A DNA stretch of 64,000 bases from Dongia sedimenti (GCA_030715195.1 JAUYVI010000010.1:1-64000); one strand, 5' to 3'; counted from the stretch's first letter, positions 1 through 12,693 are shown. Notes: generated from the letters alone by a model not told the origin. Program-made: numbers and translations.

Positions 1-499
1 AGACCCATAGCCGAAGCCATGACCCAAGACCCGCCGCCCGCGTATCCCTTCTCGTCTTTATTACAATGTCAAACAGCATGAAGGCGCCTGCTTAGACCCG
101 GTCTAGAACCTGACCGTGCCGCCCACCGGCGCCTCAGAGGAGCGGGCTTATACGCGCGGCCCGGAAGCCTGTCAACACGTGTTACGAAGCCGGGACAGTT
201 TCGCCAATCTGCCGCAAACAAGCGTCAAATTGCGGCGCTGGTTCAACGAGTTCGCTTTGCGTGAGCGGCATAGATGGGCGCCTGTCCGGCTAAAAACAAC
301 AGGCTTAATGCCGCATGTGCCCATTTTGTTCGCATTGTGGCACAACGATTTGATCTGATTATAGAATCTTGGTTGACAACGCTCGAATCCGCCTGCCATT
401 GTGACGCACATCACTAGGTTAATGCAGGGTTCGCCCCGGTCGGCAGGGGATACACGCCACCGGAAGCCAGCAACCCGATCGCAAGCAGGGGATACATAG
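1..499. other. Intergenic region upstream of the M23 peptidase gene
   Basis: I see no supported gene in this stretch. A short plus-strand reading frame at 116-358 has no recognisable domain and no clear ribosome site. The region holds a 10-bp palindrome AACACGTGTT at 174-183. A TTGACA hexamer at 373-378 could be a -35 element for the downstream gene, but no convincing -10 follows at the right distance. A purine-rich AGGGGA at about 486-491 precedes the TTG start at 500. Confidence 0.5.
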
Positions 500-2548
500 T
501 TGCCGCAGACCCGCGCTCAGATCTGGGGGACGCTTAAGCGTTATCTTGCCTATACCGCCGCCGGCTTCGTCGTACTGGGCGGCGTTGGCGCCATGCAAGC
601 GGCCCAGCCGCCGGTTGTCAGTGAAGCGAGCGCCGCTCAGGTGCTGCGGAATACGGTTTCGGCCGAAGCGCTGCTTGCCAGCAACAACATCGCACCGAGT
701 TGGACCCAGCGGCTTCGTTTCGACCTGGCGCCCATGATCACCGCGCTCGATTCGTCGCATCAGATCACCGCCCGCCCGCCGGCACCCTACTATCCAGCGC
801 CGGATACGAGCTGGGCCAAGGAAGCGGCGAGCGCCGATGCGGAGCCGGCCGAGGTCGTCGAGCCCACACCGCAGGCGCAGGTTGCCCTGGCTGACGCGGC
901 GCCGGTTCTGACCCAGACCGAGTCGAGCGAAACCCTGCTCACCCCGCCAGTTGTCGTGACGCCGCCAGTCGTCGTTCCGCCGGTGGTCGTCGCACCGGTG
1001 GTCGAGACTCCGGCTGCTGAAGCGCCGCAGGAAGAGCCAGTCATCGTTGCCGACGCGACTCCGCCGGGGGCCGAGACGGCGCCCGTGGCCGACGTGCAGT
1101 CGGCGGCGCCCGAAGAAACAACGTCGGCTTCGGAGCAAACCGCGCCGGCCACCGAGACGAATCCGGCATCCCGCGCGCTGGTCGCCACGCTGAACTGGGT
1201 CTACGGCGACAAGACCGCATCGCTGCCTGACGACTACTTCAGCGCCGCGTCGAGCCAATCCGCCGCGACGGACGCATCGCCCGAACTGCCGCTGCAGACC
1301 GCCGCCGCGCTGCCCGCGACTCCGAGCGCCGTCGTTCCGGCCACGGCCTTCGACACCAATGTCGAGCTTCAGGGCGTGAAGCGCGTCATTGAAGTCCGCC
1401 GCGGCGACACCTTGTTCGGCCTGCTGACCAAGGCGGGGCTCTCAGACGCCGAGGCCCAAGCCGCCGGTCACACCCTCGCCGACGTCTTCTCTCCGAGCGA
1501 CCTCAAGGTCGGCCAGGAGATCACACTGAACTTCGCAACCGGCGCCGGTCCCGAGACCGATGTCGAGAGCAAGCTGGTTGCCTTGACGCTGCAGCCGAGC
1601 ATGGAGCGCGACGTCAAGTTGACCCGCGATGCCGACGGCCAGTTCGTCGCGGCAGCGATCAATCGCCCGCTGACCGAGCGGGTCGACCGCGCGGCCGGGC
1701 AGATCGACATCAGCCTGTTCGAATCCGCGCGCGAAGCGGGCGTGCCGGTCGGCCTGATCGGCGACATCATCAAGGCCTATTCCTACGACGTCGACTTCCA
1801 GCGCGACATCCACGAAGGCGATTCCTTCGAGGTGATGTACGAGCGCTTCGACAACGACAAGGGCGACCTGGCGAAGGCCGGCCGTCTGCTCTATGCCTCG
1901 CTGATGATCGGCGGCAAGCCGATGCCGATCTACTACTTCGAGCGCGACGGCGACGGCGAATACTTCACCGCGGACGGCATCGCGGTCCGCAAGTCGCTGC
2001 TGAAGACGCCGATCGACGGCGCCCGGATCACCTCCGGCTTCGGCATGCGGGTCAATCCGGTGCTCGGCTACTCTGCCATGCACCAGGGCATCGACTTCGG
2101 CGCCCCGACCGGCACGCCGATCTTCGCCGCCGGCAACGGCGTGGTCGAGGAGATCGGCTGGAAGAACGGCTACGGCAAGTACATCAAGCTGCGCCACAAC
2201 GGCACTTACGAGACCGCCTACGCGCATACCAGCCGGTTTGCCAGCGGCCTCAAGAAGGGCTCCAAGGTCAAGCAGGGCCAGGTGATCGCCTATGTAGGCA
2301 CCACCGGCCGCTCGACCGGCCCGCACCTGCATTTCGAGATCATGGTCAACGGCGCGCATGTCAACCCGAGCACGGTGAAGACCGTCGCCTCCGACAAGCT
2401 GAACGGTCCGGCGCTGAAGGCGTTCAAGAACCAGGTCGCGGCGATCCAGAATCAGCGCCGCGAGCTGATCAACCGCGCCGAGATCGCCGACCAATCCGGC
2501 GCCGCGCCGGCGCTCGACTGCAACCGGGCGCGCGGCTGCCTGAACTGA
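500..2548 (+). CDS. M23 family metallopeptidase with LysM/OapA-like domain (682 aa)
   Basis: Predicted periplasmic, membrane-anchored peptidoglycan endopeptidase. A single hydrophobic segment lies near residues 14-35, followed by about 230 residues rich in Ala, Pro, Glu and Val, a low-complexity spacer probably crossing the periplasm. A LysM/OapA-like region follows (motif VRRGDTLFGLLTKAG, about residue 300). The C-terminal peptidase M23 domain carries the zinc motifs HQGIDFG and HLHFE, so it looks catalytically intact. The start is TTG, chosen because it precedes the hydrophobic segment and follows AGGGGA by about 9 nt. The next gene is a LysR regulator 103 bp away, so it is probably monocistronic. 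Its exact cell-wall substrate cannot be told from sequence. Confidence 0.88.
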   Translation: MPQTRAQIWGTLKRYLAYTAAGFVVLGGVGAMQAAQPPVVSEASAAQVLRNTVSAEALLASNNIAPSWTQRLRFDLAPMITALDSSHQITARPPAPYYPAPDTSWAKEAASADAEPAEVVEPTPQAQVALADAAPVLTQTESSETLLTPPVVVTPPVVVPPVVVAPVVETPAAEAPQEEPVIVADATPPGAETAPVADVQSAAPEETTSASEQTAPATETNPASRALVATLNWVYGDKTASLPDDYFSAASSQSAATDASPELPLQTAAALPATPSAVVPATAFDTNVELQGVKRVIEVRRGDTLFGLLTKAGLSDAEAQAAGHTLADVFSPSDLKVGQEITLNFATGAGPETDVESKLVALTLQPSMERDVKLTRDADGQFVAAAINRPLTERVDRAAGQIDISLFESAREAGVPVGLIGDIIKAYSYDVDFQRDIHEGDSFEVMYERFDNDKGDLAKAGRLLYASLMIGGKPMPIYYFERDGDGEYFTADGIAVRKSLLKTPIDGARITSGFGMRVNPVLGYSAMHQGIDFGAPTGTPIFAAGNGVVEEIGWKNGYGKYIKLRHNGTYETAYAHTSRFASGLKKGSKVKQGQVIAYVGTTGRSTGPHLHFEIMVNGAHVNPSTVKTVASDKLNGPALKAFKNQVAAIQNQRRELINRAEIADQSGAAPALDCNRARGCLN

Positions 2549-2651
2549 GCTCAAACGACTCCGTCCTTTAAGCGGATTGCCCCGGACACTTGCCGGGCGA
2601 TAGAGTGCGCTCGCCGCGCGAGTCTGGCCCGGCAATGACGACGGGCCGCCC

Positions 2652-3608
2652 ATGCTCGTGAAGCATCTCACCTACCTGACGGCTTTGGCGCGCGAGCGGC
2701 ATTTCGGCCGCGCCGCCGAGGCCTGCGGCATTTCACAGCCGGCCCTATCCGCGGCGATCCGCCAGATCGAGGGCGAACTCGGGGTCCGCGTGGTCGAGCG
2801 CTCGCGGCGCTTCATCGGCTTCACGCCCGAGGGCCAGCTCGTGCTCGATCGCGCGCAGCGCCTGGTGCATGACTTCGAAACGCTGCGACAGGACATCTCC
2901 GTCCTCAAGCGCGCGCTGGCCGGCAGGCTGCGCATCGGCGCCATCCCGGCGGCCCTGCCGGTGGTGGCGTTGCTGACGACGCCGTTTTGCGCACAGCATC
3001 CCTCGGTCTCGGTGCACATCCAATCGCTCTCCTCGAAGGAGATCCAGCGCGGCATCGACACGTTCGACCTCGATATCGGCTTGACCTATCTCGACAACGA
3101 GCCGTTGAGCCGGGTCCGGACGCTTCCGATCTATCGCGACCGTTTCGTTTTCATCACCCATGACCATCCGCGGTTCGCCGGCCGAAGCGAGATGTCCTGG
3201 ACCGATGCCGCCAAGGAGAGACTCTGCCTGCTCTCCAACGACATGCAGAACCGGCGGATCATCGACCGCGCCTTCGCCTCGGTCGGCGAGACGCCGCGGC
3301 CGGTGATCGAGGCCAATGCGTTGATCCCGGTGATCTCGCACGTCCGGCTGGGCGAGTGGTCGGGCATCGTGCCGCAGAGCCTGTTGCTGTTGACCGGAAT
3401 CTCCAGCGGGCTGCGCGCCCTGCCGATGGGCGAGCCGAAGCCGAGCCATTCCATCGGCCTGGTTTACGCCGATCGCGAGCCGGTCTCCGGCCTGGTCGGC
3501 GCCTTTCTCGCGACAGCCAAGCGTCAGAAACTGCAGCAAAGGATCGACGCCGTTGCCGCGTTGAACACGGGGGGAAGAAGCGCCACGGAGCCGCAGGAGG
3601 CCAAATGA
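2652..3608 (+). CDS. LysR family transcriptional regulator (318 aa)
   Basis: DNA-binding regulator with an N-terminal winged helix-turn-helix (about residues 1-60, GRAAEACGISQPALSAAIRQ matching the LysR recognition helix) and a C-terminal periplasmic-binding-protein-like effector domain (about 90-295). Length is usual for the family. Its stop codon overlaps the ATG of the next gene (ATGA), so it is translationally coupled to the methyltransferase. LysR genes more often diverge from their target, so it may also act on genes elsewhere. I cannot infer the inducer. Confidence 0.9.
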   Translation: MLVKHLTYLTALARERHFGRAAEACGISQPALSAAIRQIEGELGVRVVERSRRFIGFTPEGQLVLDRAQRLVHDFETLRQDISVLKRALAGRLRIGAIPAALPVVALLTTPFCAQHPSVSVHIQSLSSKEIQRGIDTFDLDIGLTYLDNEPLSRVRTLPIYRDRFVFITHDHPRFAGRSEMSWTDAAKERLCLLSNDMQNRRIIDRAFASVGETPRPVIEANALIPVISHVRLGEWSGIVPQSLLLLTGISSGLRALPMGEPKPSHSIGLVYADREPVSGLVGAFLATAKRQKLQQRIDAVAALNTGGRSATEPQEAK

Positions 3609-4405
3609 ACGCGCCCATCCCGTTCGAGAAACATCGTTTCCGCAGCGCCGCTGAGCACTATCGCAAGGGCCGTCCGCCCTATGCCCCTGCGCTGTTCGAG
3701 CGCGTCGCGGAGCGGGTCGGATTGGCTCGCGGACACGCCGTGCTGGATCTCGGCTGCGGCCCGGGGCAGCTGGCGCTTGGTTTTGCGCGCTTGGCGGGTG
3801 CCGTCACGGCGGTGGATCCGGAGCCGGAAATGCTGCGGATCGCCGCGGCCGAGGCTGCGGAGGCCGGTTACCAGATCCGCTTCATCGAGGGCAGCTCCTA
3901 TGACCTCGCCCCCACGCTCGGGCGCTTCCGCCTGACCGCGATCGGCCGCGCCTTCCATTGGATGGATCGCGCCGACGTGCTGCAACGCCTGGACGGCATG
4001 ACCGAGGCTGGGGGCGCGCTGGCCTTGTTCGCCGACCGCCATCCGGAAGTGCCCGAGAATGCGTGGCGCGCGGCCTACAACGCCGTGCTGGACCACTACT
4101 CCGCAGAGGACAGCGCGCGCCGCCAGCGCAAGGCCGCGGAATGGCCCGCGCATGAGGCGGTGCTGCTCGCCTCGCCGTTCTCGCAGCTCGAACGCATCGG
4201 CGTCATCGAGCGCCGGCGGACGCCGGTCGGGAATATCGAAGACCGGCTGCTGTCGCTATCGAGCGTCTCGCGCGACAAGATTGGCGCGCGCGCCGACGAC
4301 ATGATCGCCGCGCTTCGCGAGCAGCTGGCGCCGTTCGCGATCGACGGTGAGGTGCCGGAAGTCGTGGAATCGGAAGCCTTGATTGCGATGCGGCCGCCAC
4401 GCTGA
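3605..4405 (+). CDS. Class I SAM-dependent methyltransferase (266 aa)
   Basis: Rossmann-fold methyltransferase. Motif I LDLGCGPGQLALGFAR is clear near residues 48-63, followed by an acidic VDPEPEML turn, and the domain resembles the UbiE/Methyltransf_11 group. Substrate is unknown. The ATG at 3605 overlaps the LysR stop, which fixes the start and implies co-expression. The stop codon lies inside a perfect GC-rich inverted repeat (4390-4417) shared with the convergent clpB end. A residue pair FHW after the SAM site (GRAFHWMDRADVL) is typical of small-molecule methyltransferases of this group. Confidence 0.85.
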   Translation: MNAPIPFEKHRFRSAAEHYRKGRPPYAPALFERVAERVGLARGHAVLDLGCGPGQLALGFARLAGAVTAVDPEPEMLRIAAAEAAEAGYQIRFIEGSSYDLAPTLGRFRLTAIGRAFHWMDRADVLQRLDGMTEAGGALALFADRHPEVPENAWRAAYNAVLDHYSAEDSARRQRKAAEWPAHEAVLLASPFSQLERIGVIERRRTPVGNIEDRLLSLSSVSRDKIGARADDMIAALREQLAPFAIDGEVPEVVESEALIAMRPPR

Positions 4406-4417
4406 GGTGGCGGCCGC
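4390..4417. terminator. GC-rich inverted repeat between convergent genes
   Basis: GCGGCCGCCAC (4390-4400) and GTGGCGGCCGC (4407-4417) form a perfect 11-bp stem with a 6-nt loop. It contains the methyltransferase stop codon and ends 10 bp from the clpB stop. There is no T-tract on either side, so intrinsic termination is not proven; it may act as a bidirectional pause or 3' end stabiliser. Confidence 0.4.
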
Positions 4418-4426
4418 GCTTCGCGT

Positions 4427-7024
<2,598 letters not shown>

Positions 7025-7096
7025 GTTTCAGCCCTCTTAGGACCGCGCCCAAAGCGAGGCACGCGGTCTCGATGCCATGCGGGATAACCCTCCATC

Positions 7097-7129
7097 AAAT
7101 ATGGAAGTGGTTAATCCCTTGGCAAGGGG
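7097..7129 (-). promoter_or_regulatory. RpoH-type heat-shock promoter for clpB
   Basis: On the minus strand CCCCTTG is followed, 18 nt later, by CCATATTT. This fits the alphaproteobacterial RpoH consensus (CTTG, 17-18 nt, CYTATNT). It lies about 75 nt upstream of the clpB start codon, the expected place for a chaperone heat-shock promoter. Confidence 0.65.
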
Positions 7130-7171
7130 CTGAAACCGGTTTTGGAACGACCGGCCTGCGCCGGTTCGTCG

Positions 7172-7957
7172 CTACTGGGTCTCGCCGGGAACGGGCAGCG
7201 GGGCCGGTGTGGCGGCGGGCTCTTCGCCCTCCCCCCGAACCCGGCGGCCGGGACCACGCCGGCGACCGCGGCCGCGGCCTGGCTGGCGGCCGTCTTGCTG
7301 CTGGCCGTCGCGCGGACCCGCATTGGCACCTTCGGCCGGCAGCAGCTCATCCGGATAGGACGGCTGCTCATCGGGCGCGACGTTGCCCGACTCGCCGTTG
7401 GATTCCGAATCCTCGCCATGGGCGTCTTGCGATTCGGCGCCGCGCTGGCCCTGCTGATTCTGGTTCGGGTGCTGATGCTGATTGTGCGAGTCGCCGGAAT
7501 TTTGGTTCGACCGCATCTGGCCGTTGCCGTGACCACCCTGCTGGTTGTCCGAGGCGTGCTGCTGCTCGTCGCCGCCGCCGGAATGCCCGTGGCCGGACAT
7601 AGCGGCAGAGAGGCCTTGACCGTTATTCACGTTGATGTCGGCGACCGAGACTTCGCGTCCGCCGATGCGCGGGCGCTGGCCTTCGTTCTGCGCGGCCACA
7701 ACCCGATAGTAGTGGTCGGCATGCTGCAGAAAATTCTCCGCGGCGACGCGGTCGCCGGCAGTGCCGGCATCGCGCGCGAGCTGGAGATACTTCTCGAGCA
7801 CCTGATAGGCGTTGCCGCGGACCCGAATGTCCGGACCCGAGCTGTCGAACGAGTGCGCCTTACTCGGTTGGCCACCGCCGCCGCCGTGGTGCGGCCCGCC
7901 ATGGGGCTTGCGAGGGCCGCGACCGCGACCCCGTCGGTTCTGGTTATTCGGTCTCAT
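7172..7957 (-). CDS. DUF4167 domain-containing protein (261 aa)
   Basis: Alphaproteobacterial protein of unknown function. The N-terminus is a basic Arg/Gly/His-rich stretch (MRPNNQNRRGRGRGPRKP) that resembles RNA-binding RGG tails, followed by the compact DUF4167 domain (about residues 40-100, with AYQVLEKYLQLARDA and NFLQHADHYYRVV). The rest is low complexity, rich in Gln, Asn, His, Asp and Gly, ending in another RGRGRRRGPGRR block. Synteny between prmC and clpB is a hallmark of the family. An RNA or ribosome-related role is only an inference from the basic tails and from the prfA/prmC neighbours. Confidence 0.88.
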   Translation of the reverse strand: MRPNNQNRRGRGRGPRKPHGGPHHGGGGGQPSKAHSFDSSGPDIRVRGNAYQVLEKYLQLARDAGTAGDRVAAENFLQHADHYYRVVAAQNEGQRPRIGGREVSVADINVNNGQGLSAAMSGHGHSGGGDEQQHASDNQQGGHGNGQMRSNQNSGDSHNQHQHPNQNQQGQRGAESQDAHGEDSESNGESGNVAPDEQPSYPDELLPAEGANAGPRDGQQQDGRQPGRGRGRRRGPGRRVRGEGEEPAATPAPLPVPGETQ

Positions 7958-8228
7958 GCGTCAAAATCACTTCGCATTGCTGCGGTCCTGGCTTCACGTC
8001 TCGGCGATCTCACCGCATAGAATTCAGCAGCGGCGAAATCAGGAAACGCGCCCAATCATCTTCAGGTGTTAGCTCACCCGGGGACCGCCATTCCGATGTC
8101 GGGGGCCGTATCAGGGGTGCGGGCCAGCCAGCGGCTGTCGTCCGATTGCTCACCCCAGAGCCGAAGCGACCGTAATCGGTTCGGGGGCGATTTCCAACAG
8201 TTTTTTTGCATCGCCAAAGAGCCCGAAT

Positions 8229-9071
8229 CTAGCGGGAGAACAGCAGGCAGCGCTCGATTCCGGCGAGATCCTGCGCGGTGGCGAGATCGGTCAAACCAGC
8301 ATTCTCCGCCAGGCCACGCACCGCCGCCCCCTGCCCCGCGCCGATCTCGAGGGCCAGCAGGCCACCCGGCTTCAGGCGTTGCGCGGCCTGGGGCATCAAG
8401 GCGCGATAGGCGGACAAGCCATCCATGCCGCCGTCCAGCGCGCCGGGCGGGTCGTATTGCGCGACCTCCGGCGCCAGCGTGTCGATGGCGGTCGACTCGA
8501 TATAGGGCGGGTTGGAGACGATGACATCGAATGCGGCGGCAATGCCGCGCGCCCAGTCGCCGACCTGGAATGCGGCGCGGGCTTGGAGGCCGAGCGTCTC
8601 GGCATTGCGCGCGGCGATATCGCGCGCGGCCGGATCGACGTCGACGCCAAGGCCGGTCGCCTGTGGCAGTTCCGAGAGCAGCGCCAGCAGCAGGCAGCCG
8701 GTCCCGGTGCCGAGGTCGAGGATCGCTAGCTTCGCGCTGCGCTCGGGTATCCGCGCGAGCACCGCCGCGACCAGGGTCTCGCTGTCCGGCCGCGGATCGA
8801 GCGTGGCCGGGCCGACCGCGAAGCGCAGCGACCAGAATTCGCGGCTGCCGAGGATTCGCGAGACCGGCTCGCGCGCGCAGCGGCGCGACACCATCCGCTC
8901 GAACAACTCCGCTTGCGCGGCGGTAAGGGCCTGCTCCGGAAAGGCGATGATCTGGCCCCGACCGCGCCCGCTGGCCGCTTCCAGCAGGATGCGCGCCTCG
9001 GCCTGCGGCCTTTCGATTCCGGCCTCGCCCAAGCGCATCGCGGCTCGGGCCAAGGCTTCGCCGATGGTCAT
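8229..9071 (-). CDS. prmC: Release factor glutamine methyltransferase PrmC (280 aa)
   Basis: Transfers a methyl group from SAM to the glutamine of the GGQ motif of peptide release factors. It has the helical N-terminal release-factor binding domain and a Rossmann domain with [16 protein letters not shown], and the diagnostic NPPY motif (VSNPPYIES). Its ATG overlaps the prfA stop codon (ATGA), so enzyme and substrate RF1 are translationally coupled. A longer reading frame in another phase on the same strand (8074-9102) is not coding. Confidence 0.96.
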   Translation of the reverse strand: MTIGEALARAAMRLGEAGIERPQAEARILLEAASGRGRGQIIAFPEQALTAAQAELFERMVSRRCAREPVSRILGSREFWSLRFAVGPATLDPRPDSETLVAAVLARIPERSAKLAILDLGTGTGCLLLALLSELPQATGLGVDVDPAARDIAARNAETLGLQARAAFQVGDWARGIAAAFDVIVSNPPYIESTAIDTLAPEVAQYDPPGALDGGMDGLSAYRALMPQAAQRLKPGGLLALEIGAGQGAAVRGLAENAGLTDLATAQDLAGIERCLLFSR

Positions 9072-10144
9072 TGGATTTCCGAGAGCCGCTCGGCCTGGTC
9101 ATGGGCGATCAGCGCGTCGATGATCTCATCCATCTCGCCCTCCATGACGCGATCGAGCTTGTAGAGCGTCAGGTTGATGCGGTGATCGGTGCAGCGCCCT
9201 TGCGGGAAGTTATAGGTGCGGATCCGCTCCGAGCGGTCGCCGCTGCCGACCTGGCTCTTGCGGGCGCTGGCCCGCTCGGCGTCCTTGCGGCTGCGTTCCA
9301 GGTCATAAAGACGGGCGCGGAGCACCTTCAGCGCCTTGGCCTTGTTCTTGTGTTGCGATTTCTCGTCTTGCTGCTGAACCACCAGCCCGCTCGGGATGTG
9401 GGTGATGCGGACCGCGCTGTCGGTCGTGTTGACCGACTGGCCGCCGGGACCGCTGGAACGGAACACGTCGATCCGCAGATCCTTCTCGTCGATCTGCACA
9501 TCGACTTCCTCGGCTTCCGGCAGCACCGCAACCGTCGCGGCCGAGGTGTGAATGCGGCCCGAAGCCTCGGTCTCCGGCACACGCTGCACGCGGTGCACGC
9601 CGGATTCGAACTTGAGATGCGCAAAGACGTTGCGGCCGGTGATGGTGGCGATCGCCTCCTTATAGCCGCCGAGGCCGGTCTCGCTCACCTCCATCGGCTC
9701 GAAGCGCCAGCCTTTCAGCGTGGCATAGCGCGCATACATGCGGAACAGGGCGGCGGCGAACAAAGCCGCTTCCTCGCCGCCGGTGCCGGCGCGGACTTCG
9801 AGGATGGCGTTGCGCTCGTCGGCTTCGTCCTTCGGCAACAGCAGCAGCTGGACCTTCTTTTCCAGCGTCGGAAGCTTCTCCTGCAAGACCGCACGCTCTT
9901 CCTCCGCCAGTGCCTTCATCTCGGCATCGGCGGAAGGATCGGCCAGCAATTGCTGGAGATCCGTCGACTCGCGCTCGGCCGAGCGGAGTTCGCGGATCGC
10001 TTCGACTACCGGCGAGAGGTCGGAATATTCCTTGGAGAGCTTGGCAAAGGACTGCGCGTCCTTCGGGCCCTCGCTCGCCAACAGGGCGGCGATCTCGTCA
10101 TACCGCTTGGCGACGCGATCCAGTTTCTCGTTCAATGCAGACAA
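9068..10144 (-). CDS. prfA: Peptide chain release factor 1 (358 aa)
   Basis: Recognises UAA and UAG stop codons and triggers peptide release on the ribosome. The GGQ catalytic loop is present ([17 protein letters not shown]), and the codon-recognition tripeptide region reads PET ([14 protein letters not shown]), a variant of the PxT motif of RF1. Length is normal. The start is TTG, 1 nt after the hemA stop, with GAGG 6 nt upstream; no ATG is available near the conserved N-terminus. The gene is coupled upstream to hemA and downstream to prmC. Confidence 0.96.
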   Translation of the reverse strand: MSALNEKLDRVAKRYDEIAALLASEGPKDAQSFAKLSKEYSDLSPVVEAIRELRSAERESTDLQQLLADPSADAEMKALAEEERAVLQEKLPTLEKKVQLLLLPKDEADERNAILEVRAGTGGEEAALFAAALFRMYARYATLKGWRFEPMEVSETGLGGYKEAIATITGRNVFAHLKFESGVHRVQRVPETEASGRIHTSAATVAVLPEAEEVDVQIDEKDLRIDVFRSSGPGGQSVNTTDSAVRITHIPSGLVVQQQDEKSQHKNKAKALKVLRARLYDLERSRKDAERASARKSQVGSGDRSERIRTYNFPQGRCTDHRINLTLYKLDRVMEGEMDEIIDALIAHDQAERLSEIQ

Positions 10145-10145
10145 T

Positions 10146-11393
10146 TCAGTCCTCGTTCTCTTTCGCGCCCGTGCCGATGCCGAACAGCGCCAAGGCGGCG
10201 GCTTCCAGCTTCGGATCCGGCGCGGAATCCTTCAATACCGTGATCGGCCGGTGCAGCAGCCGGTTGATCAGGCGCCGCGTCGCCTCGGCCGCGTCGAGCC
10301 CGGGCTGCTCGGCCAGCAGGCGCTCGCGCTCGGCGTCGAAATGGGCTTTCAAGGCCGACAGTGCCGTCGCGGCCGTGCGCGCCTCGCTGTCGCGCTCGAA
10401 AGCGACGACCGCGGCATCGATGATGTTCCAGGCCGCCGTCGCCGCTTCCTCGCGGCCGTGCCTGCCGCGCATCGCCAGCCGCTCGAGATCGTCGAGTCCG
10501 TAGAGGAAGGCGTCATCGACGTCGTTCACCCGGGGATCGATATCCCCCGGAACCGCCAGATCGACGAACAGCATGGGCGCGCGCCGGCGCGCCTTCACCG
10601 CCGCCTTCACCTGATCGGGGCCGATCACGGTCTGCGCGCCGTCCAGCGCGCTGATCGTGACATCCGCGGCGGGCAGCAGCCGGTCGAGATCGGCCAGGGT
10701 CGCGGCATGGGAGGCGCGGTGCCGGGAGGCCCAGGCCTGGGCGCGCTCCGGGCTGCGATGGACGAAGGTCCAGCGGCTCAAGCCGGCTTCCGCCAGTTGC
10801 TGCATGACGAACTCACCCAGCTCGCCGTCGCCCAGGATCAGGGCATTGATATTGGGCAGGTTGCCGAAGACCTGGCGGCAGAGCGCAATGACACAGGCCG
10901 CCATCGAGACCGATTCCTGGGCGATCTCGGTCTCCGAGCGGACCTTCTTGCCGGTCTGCAAGGCCGAGCGGAACACGGCGTCGAGCTCGGTCCCCAACAT
11001 GCCGGCGCGGGCCGCCAGGCGATGTGCATCCTTCACCTGGGCCAGGACCTGTGGCTCGCCGACGATCTGGCTTTCCAGCGAGGCGGCGACGGCGAAGGCA
11101 TAGCGCAGGGCTTCCGCCCCGGTCAGGTGATGCAGCTGCGGCGCCACTTGCGCCGCCGGCAGGGCGGCGGCTTCGGCGATCAGCGCCGCGAGCTTCGGCG
11201 CATTCGCCCCGGCATCTTCGACGGTGGCCCAGATCTCGCAGCGGTCGCAGGTGGCGAGCACGGCGGCCTGCTCCAGGCCGATCTCGCGGCAGCGCACCAT
11301 CAGGCGCAACTGGTCGGCCTCGGTACCCTGGAGCCGGTCGCGCAGCAGGTCGGGGGCGCCCTTGTGACTGGCGCCCACCACGAGGAATGTCAT
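10146..11393 (-). CDS. hemA: Glutamyl-tRNA reductase (415 aa)
   Basis: First enzyme of the C5 route to heme: reduces glutamyl-tRNA(Glu) to glutamate-1-semialdehyde with NADPH. Visible are the N-terminal catalytic domain with the active-site cysteine in [10 protein letters not shown] (family pattern S/TCNRxE), the NADPH-binding [11 protein letters not shown], and a C-terminal dimerisation helix region. I chose the ATG at 11393 because AGGGG lies 5 nt upstream and the protein then begins [14 protein letters not shown], as in the family; the longer frame to 11450 would run into hisS. The gene sits between hisS and prfA in one minus-strand block. Confidence 0.93.
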   Translation of the reverse strand: MTFLVVGASHKGAPDLLRDRLQGTEADQLRLMVRCREIGLEQAAVLATCDRCEIWATVEDAGANAPKLAALIAEAAALPAAQVAPQLHHLTGAEALRYAFAVAASLESQIVGEPQVLAQVKDAHRLAARAGMLGTELDAVFRSALQTGKKVRSETEIAQESVSMAACVIALCRQVFGNLPNINALILGDGELGEFVMQQLAEAGLSRWTFVHRSPERAQAWASRHRASHAATLADLDRLLPAADVTISALDGAQTVIGPDQVKAAVKARRRAPMLFVDLAVPGDIDPRVNDVDDAFLYGLDDLERLAMRGRHGREEAATAAWNIIDAAVVAFERDSEARTAATALSALKAHFDAERERLLAEQPGLDAAEATRRLINRLLHRPITVLKDSAPDPKLEAAALALFGIGTGAKENED

Positions 11394-11427
11394 CGCCCCT
11401 ATCCCAAGGCCATGACCTGTAGGCCCA

Positions 11428-12672
11428 TCACCGGAAAGCTTCGAGCGCATCCGCTATGCGGTCCAGCCCGATGGCGCTCTGTTCGCCGCTCGAGAGATTT
11501 TTCAGCGTCGCCACGTTCTGATCAAGCTCGTTGTCGCCGAGGATCACGGCCACCTTGGCGGCGATCTTGTTGGCGCGCTTCATCCGCGACTTCATATTGC
11601 CGGAGAAGCCGAGATCCACGACGAAGTCGAGGCTGCGCAGTTCGCCCGCCAGCCGCAGGGCCGTCGCCTCGGCGCGCTCGCCCAGCGGCACCAATGCGAT
11701 GGGCACTCGCGCCTCCGGCGTTTCCCGCAGCAGCATGGCGCAGCGCTCGATACCGCTGGCCCAGCCGACGCCCGGAGTTTCCGGCCCGCCCATCATACCG
11801 ACCAGGCCGTCATAGCGGCCGCCGGCCAGGATGGTTTTCTGCGCGCCCAGTTCCTCGCAGGTCACCTCGAAGCAGGTGTGGCAGTAATAATCGAGGCCTC
11901 GCACCAGGCGCGGATTGACGACATAAGCGATGCCGAGCGCCTCGAGCCCGGCCTTCACCCGGGCGAAGAAGTCGCGGCTCGCCGCGTTCAGATAGTCGGT
12001 ATAGACCGGCGCATCGGCAACCACCGCCTGATCGCCCTTATCCTTGGAATCGAGGATGCGGAGCGGGTTGCGCTCCAACCGGTTGATGCTGTCCTCGGAC
12101 AGGCGCGCCTTGTGGCCGGAGAGATAGTCCACCAGCACGCCGCGGTAATTCTGCCGGCTCTCGGTGTCGCCCAGCGTGTTGATCTCGAGCTGCGCGCGGT
12201 CCCAGGCGCCGATCCGGCGCAGGAACTCGGCGCCGGTCGCAATCACCTCGACATCGCCCAGGGGCTCCCTGATGCCCAGGAGCTCGATGCCGGTCTGGTG
12301 GAACTGCCGCATGCGGCCCTTCTGCGGCCGCTCGTAGCGGAACATCGGACCGGAATAGAAGTATTTCAGCGGCAGGTGCTGCGCGAGACCGCCGGAGATC
12401 AGGGCGCGGGCCACGCCCGCCGTGCCTTCCGGCCGCAGCGTGATGGTTTCGCCGCCGCGATCGGTGAAGGTGTACATCTCCTTGGTGACGATGTCGGAGG
12501 TGTCGCCGAGCGTGCGCTTGAAAACCTCGGAGAACTCGAAGATCGGCGTGGCCATCTCCTGAAAGCCGAAGCACTCGGCGGCGCGCCGCGCGGTCTCGGC
12601 GACGCGGCGATAGCGCCGCATCTCATCAGGCAAAAGATCATGTGTGCCGCGGACCGGCTGAAGCTCGGACAT
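11428..12672 (-). CDS. hisS: Histidine-tRNA ligase (414 aa)
   Basis: Class II aminoacyl-tRNA synthetase that charges tRNA(His). Motif 1 to 3 regions are present, including RPEGTAGVARALI (motif 2 area), the histidine-specific LVRGLDYYCHTCFEV, and GGRYDGLVGMMGG. The C-terminal anticodon-binding domain follows (about residues 325-414). Length is typical. It lies 21 bp downstream of ispG and 34 bp upstream of hemA, consistent with one housekeeping operon. Confidence 0.97.
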   Translation of the reverse strand: MSELQPVRGTHDLLPDEMRRYRRVAETARRAAECFGFQEMATPIFEFSEVFKRTLGDTSDIVTKEMYTFTDRGGETITLRPEGTAGVARALISGGLAQHLPLKYFYSGPMFRYERPQKGRMRQFHQTGIELLGIREPLGDVEVIATGAEFLRRIGAWDRAQLEINTLGDTESRQNYRGVLVDYLSGHKARLSEDSINRLERNPLRILDSKDKGDQAVVADAPVYTDYLNAASRDFFARVKAGLEALGIAYVVNPRLVRGLDYYCHTCFEVTCEELGAQKTILAGGRYDGLVGMMGGPETPGVGWASGIERCAMLLRETPEARVPIALVPLGERAEATALRLAGELRSLDFVVDLGFSGNMKSRMKRANKIAAKVAVILGDNELDQNVATLKNLSSGEQSAIGLDRIADALEAFR

Positions 12673-12693
12673 GGAGGAGACCCGGAAAGGAGG

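Noticed and set aside
7081-7096. GGAGGGTTA word in the clpB leader, resembling the Y-RNA motif
   Set aside because: No pairing partner or stem around it; chance match.
7147-7169. Hairpin ACGA-CCGGC/GCCGG-TTCGT after the DUF4167 gene
   Set aside because: One-base bulge and no U-tract; too weak to call a terminator in GC-rich DNA.
8074-9102. 342-codon minus-strand frame covering prmC
   Set aside because: Wrong phase of the same strand; the PrmC motifs NPPY and GTGTG are in the other frame.
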